Part shown: positions 62,296 through 64,000 of the stretch, one piece after another | How the letters are laid out: each line of letters begins with the position of its first letter | Numbering within the stretch: position 1 is the stretch's first letter | The notes under the pieces: model-generated | What the model was told of the DNA's origin: nothing | Databases searched by the model: none | What the model saw: the letters and a program-made list of their open reading frames with translations, nothing else | Translations under genes and position numbers: made by a program | From: Kiritimatiellia bacterium | Lineage (GTDB): Bacteria > Verrucomicrobiota > Kiritimatiellia > PWTM01 | NCBI GenBank assembly: GCA_026417735.1 | Contig: JAOACR010000017.1 | Coordinates: 123,619-187,618, forward strand | DNA: 64,000 nucleotides | Direction of reading: 5' to 3'

Positions 62296-63456
62296 TCATA
62301 ACGGTTCTGTGCCTTCGTTGAGGATGTCGAGGTAGCGCTGGTAGGCAAAGATGCGCTCGCGTTTGCGGCCGGTGAGTTCGCGGACGATGCCGAGGCGGCC
62401 GAGGGCTTCCACGGCGCGGGCGGCGGTGGGGAAGCTGATGCGGGCGCGGGCGGCGAGGCTGTTGACGGTGGCCAGCGGGCGGGCGCGGAAGGCGTCGAAC
62501 ACGCGCAGGGCGTTGGCCGCGGAGCGGCCCAGTTGGGTGACGCGGTGGTGGTCGCTTTGGAATAATTCCAAGAGGCGGTGCGCGGTGCTGACGGCGCTGG
62601 CCGCGGTTTCGGCCACGCCTTCGAGGAAGAAGTCGAACCAGGTTTCCCAGTCGCCCTCCTGCCGGACGAGGTCGAGCAGGCGGTAGTATTCCTGGCGGTG
62701 GCGTTTGAAATAGAGCGAGAGGTAGAGCAAGGGCTGCTGTAGCACGCCGTCGTGGTGCAGCAGCAGGGCGATGAGCAGCCGTCCGACACGGCCATTGCCG
62801 TCGAGAAAGGGGTGGATGGTTTCGAACTGGACATGAGCCAGCGCGGCTTTGAGGAGCGTGCCGGGCGCGGCCGGGTCGTGGAGAAATCGTTCGAGGGCAG
62901 CCATGCAAGGCTCGACCTCCTCGGGGGGTGGCGGGACGAAGTGGGCGTTGCCGGGGCGCGTGCCGCCGATCCAGTTTTGGGTGCGGCGGAATTCGCCGGG
63001 CTGTTTGTCCGCACCCCGGCCGGAGGCCAGCAGTTTGGCGTGGATTTCGCGGAGGAGACGGTTGCAAAGCGGAAAGCCCTCGCGCAGGCGAACCAGACCG
63101 TGTTCCAGGGCGGCGACGTAGTTGGAAACTTCGGTCACGTCGTCCAAGGGAACGCCGGGGGCTTCCTCAAGCTCGAAGAGCAGGAGGTCCGAGACCGAAG
63201 ACTGGGTGCCTTCGATCTGGCTGGAGAGCACGGCTTCGCGCCGAACGTAGGCGTATAGGAAAATGTCGGGGTCGGGCAACAGGGCCGTGATGGCATCAAG
63301 GCGACCCAGGGCGAGCAGTGCCTGCTCCAAGCGTCCTTGGCGCGGCGGGGAAAGTTCAACAGGCGGTGAAGGGGGCAAGGGCAACGGCACAAAGGCGCGC
63401 ACGGCTTCGCCGTCGGCGGTGGTGATCCGGTATTCGCCGGTCGTGCCGCGTTTCAT
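62296..63456 (-). CDS. fic: Fic-domain AMPylase with C-terminal winged helix
   Basis: 386 residues. The inhibitory motif SSQIEGT (78-84, Glu82) of class II Fic proteins precedes the Fic core HPFLDGNGRVGR (215-226), the active-site loop with catalytic His. The C-terminus (about 315-386) is a winged-helix DNA-binding domain: VNSLAARARISFPTAARAVEAL, split, then GIVRELTGRKRERIFAY. Adds AMP to target proteins under control of the inhibitory helix. Lies between hsdM and hsdS, with a three-half-site operator upstream of its start, so it may autoregulate the locus. No Doc-type antitoxin gene is needed for class II. Confidence 0.93.
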   Translation of the reverse strand: MKRGTTGEYRITTADGEAVRAFVPLPLPPSPPVELSPPRQGRLEQALLALGRLDAITALLPDPDIFLYAYVRREAVLSSQIEGTQSSVSDLLLFELEEAPGVPLDDVTEVSNYVAALEHGLVRLREGFPLCNRLLREIHAKLLASGRGADKQPGEFRRTQNWIGGTRPGNAHFVPPPPEEVEPCMAALERFLHDPAAPGTLLKAALAHVQFETIHPFLDGNGRVGRLLIALLLHHDGVLQQPLLYLSLYFKRHRQEYYRLLDLVRQEGDWETWFDFFLEGVAETAASAVSTAHRLLELFQSDHHRVTQLGRSAANALRVFDAFRARPLATVNSLAARARISFPTAARAVEALGRLGIVRELTGRKRERIFAYQRYLDILNEGTEPL

Positions 63457-63464
63457 GGTCGCAT

Positions 63465-63533
63465 AGGTTATTTGCAGTGGTGAAAATAGCCGGGTCCGCT
63501 ATTTACAGCAAGCGGCGTTTGTGTAAATAACCT
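63465..63533. promoter_or_regulatory. Operator region of fic: three TATTTACA-type half-sites
   Basis: AGGTTATTTGCA (63465-63476) and TGTAAATAACCT (63522-63533) form an inverted repeat with one mismatch, and CTATTTACAG (63499-63508) in the middle is a third copy. It fills the 78-base gap between hsdM and fic, and is A/T-rich. Likely bound by the winged-helix end of Fic or by another regulator. Confidence 0.6.
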
Positions 63534-63534
63534 G

Positions 63535-64000
63535 CTATCGCAGGAAGCCCAAGTCTTTGAGGTTCTTGGCGATGGCGGCGTCGAGTTTGGCCGCCTCAGC
63601 CTGTTGCTCGCGGAGTTGCGCGACGAGGCGCTGCATCTTCTGATCGAAAGGTTCGTCGTCATCCTCCTTGATTTCGGCACCCACGTAGCGGCCGGGGGTG
63701 AGCACGTAGCCGTGCTGGCGAATTTCGTCGAGGGTGGCGCTCTTGCAGAAGCCGGGGACGTCCTTGTATTCTCCGGCCTCTTTCTCGCCCCGCCAGGCGT
63801 GATAGGTGTTGGCGATGTGGGCGATGTCCTCGTCGGTCAGTTCGCGATGCGTCCGGTCCACCATGCGGCCCAGTTTGCGGGCGTCGATGAAGAGTGTCCG
63901 TCCCTGACGTCCGTGTTTTGTCCGTGCGAGGAACCAGAGACAGGCCGGAATCTGCGTTGAATAGAAAAGCTGGCCGGGCAGCGCGATCATGCAGTCCACC
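63535..64000 (-). CDS. hsdM: Type I modification methyltransferase HsdM, C-terminal part
   Basis: The last ~155 residues; the catalytic N-terminal domain is beyond the right edge. Visible: [19 protein letters not shown] (conserved after motif IV), an insert [60 protein letters not shown] and a C-terminal coiled coil. HsdM methylates adenine at the target chosen by HsdS. The insert is encoded by CACGGAC repeats (63895-63926). First gene of the locus in reading direction. Confidence 0.92.
   Translation of the reverse strand, partial: VDCMIALPGQLFYSTQIPACLWFLARTKHGRQGRTLFIDARKLGRMVDRTHRELTDEDIAHIANTYHAWRGEKEAGEYKDVPGFCKSATLDEIRQHGYVLTPGRYVGAEIKEDDDEPFDQKMQRLVAQLREQQAEAAKLDAAIAKNLKDLGFLR
63895..63926. 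repeat. GTCCGTG repeats inside hsdM
   Basis: TGTCCGT (63895-63901), GTCCGTG (63909-63915) and GTCCGTG (63920-63926) within the linker between two conserved HsdM strands. They keep the frame and encode the TKHGRQGRT insert. Confidence 0.5.

Noticed and set aside
55629..64000. Looking for a CRISPR array or cas genes in the defence region
   Set aside because: No regularly spaced repeats of 23-40 bases and no Cas-type motifs were found; the short CACGGAC repeats are too small and irregular.

Overview
This is one 64-kb stretch of a GC-rich (roughly 68-70% by eye) bacterial chromosome. The gene content suggests a Gram-negative, carbohydrate-degrading member of the PVC superphylum, most likely Kiritimatiellota, Lentisphaerota or Verrucomicrobiota. 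Pointers are a type III glutamine synthetase, a two-domain nucleoside-diphosphate kinase, ThyX, sulfide-type Thi4, GH29 and GH140-like enzymes, secreted esterases, an LpxL-type acyltransferase and many GspG-like pseudopilins. The phylum assignment is inference from gene content; nothing in the window is a formal taxonomic marker.

Layout. 0-6 kb, minus strand: the start of a MetH-type homocysteine methyltransferase, glutamine synthetase III, a nucleoside transporter, and a small envelope operon (two tandem small membrane proteins, YidD, and a TPR/membrane protein). 6-12 kb, plus strand: the housekeeping chain phoH-pgpH-ybeY-recO with overlapping ATGA junctions, a tRNA-Leu lying inside the recO reading frame, and uxaE. 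12-20.4 kb, minus strand: a type IV pilus/type II secretion-like operon with three pseudopilins, PilM, PilN, PilO and PilP-like proteins, two further prepilin-type proteins, two large tandem PilX-like proteins built of Q-S repeats, and a lipoprotein. 20.4-26 kb: a 2-oxoacid (pyruvate) dehydrogenase operon (fused E1, E2, E3) with a DeoR-type regulator upstream. 26-36 kb: a glycosyltransferase, an outer-membrane barrel, rtcB, an aminotransferase, the double NDK, RsmB, a parvulin and two envelope-lipid genes. 36-41 kb, minus strand: GH140-like hydrolase, MscS channel, secreted hydrolases. 41-50 kb: zinc-ribbon protein, corrinoid protein, corrinoid reactivator, thiE and thi4 behind a clear TPP riboswitch, MFS transporter, inositol monophosphatase, a ThyX-exonuclease fusion and a Tat-exported oxidoreductase. 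50.9-55.6 kb: tRNA-Met, a large esterase, DAHP synthase/chorismate mutase and alpha-L-fucosidase. 55.6-64 kb, minus strand: a type I restriction-modification locus (hsdM, fic, hsdS, DUF3644 gene, four-helix-bundle protein, hsdR).

The right end is the accessory part. The hsd locus carries an AT-richer DUF3644 gene between hsdS and a 78-bp second copy of the hsdS 3' end, as if a cargo cassette had entered the end of hsdS. A three-half-site operator precedes fic, and copies of a 7-mer (CACGGAC) are scattered through linkers of the locus. Other unusual items are the ThyX-exonuclease fusion, the Q-S-repeat minor pilin pair, the recO frame that runs through a tRNA gene, and recurring -10-like boxes within a few bases of start codons, which suggests leaderless transcripts.
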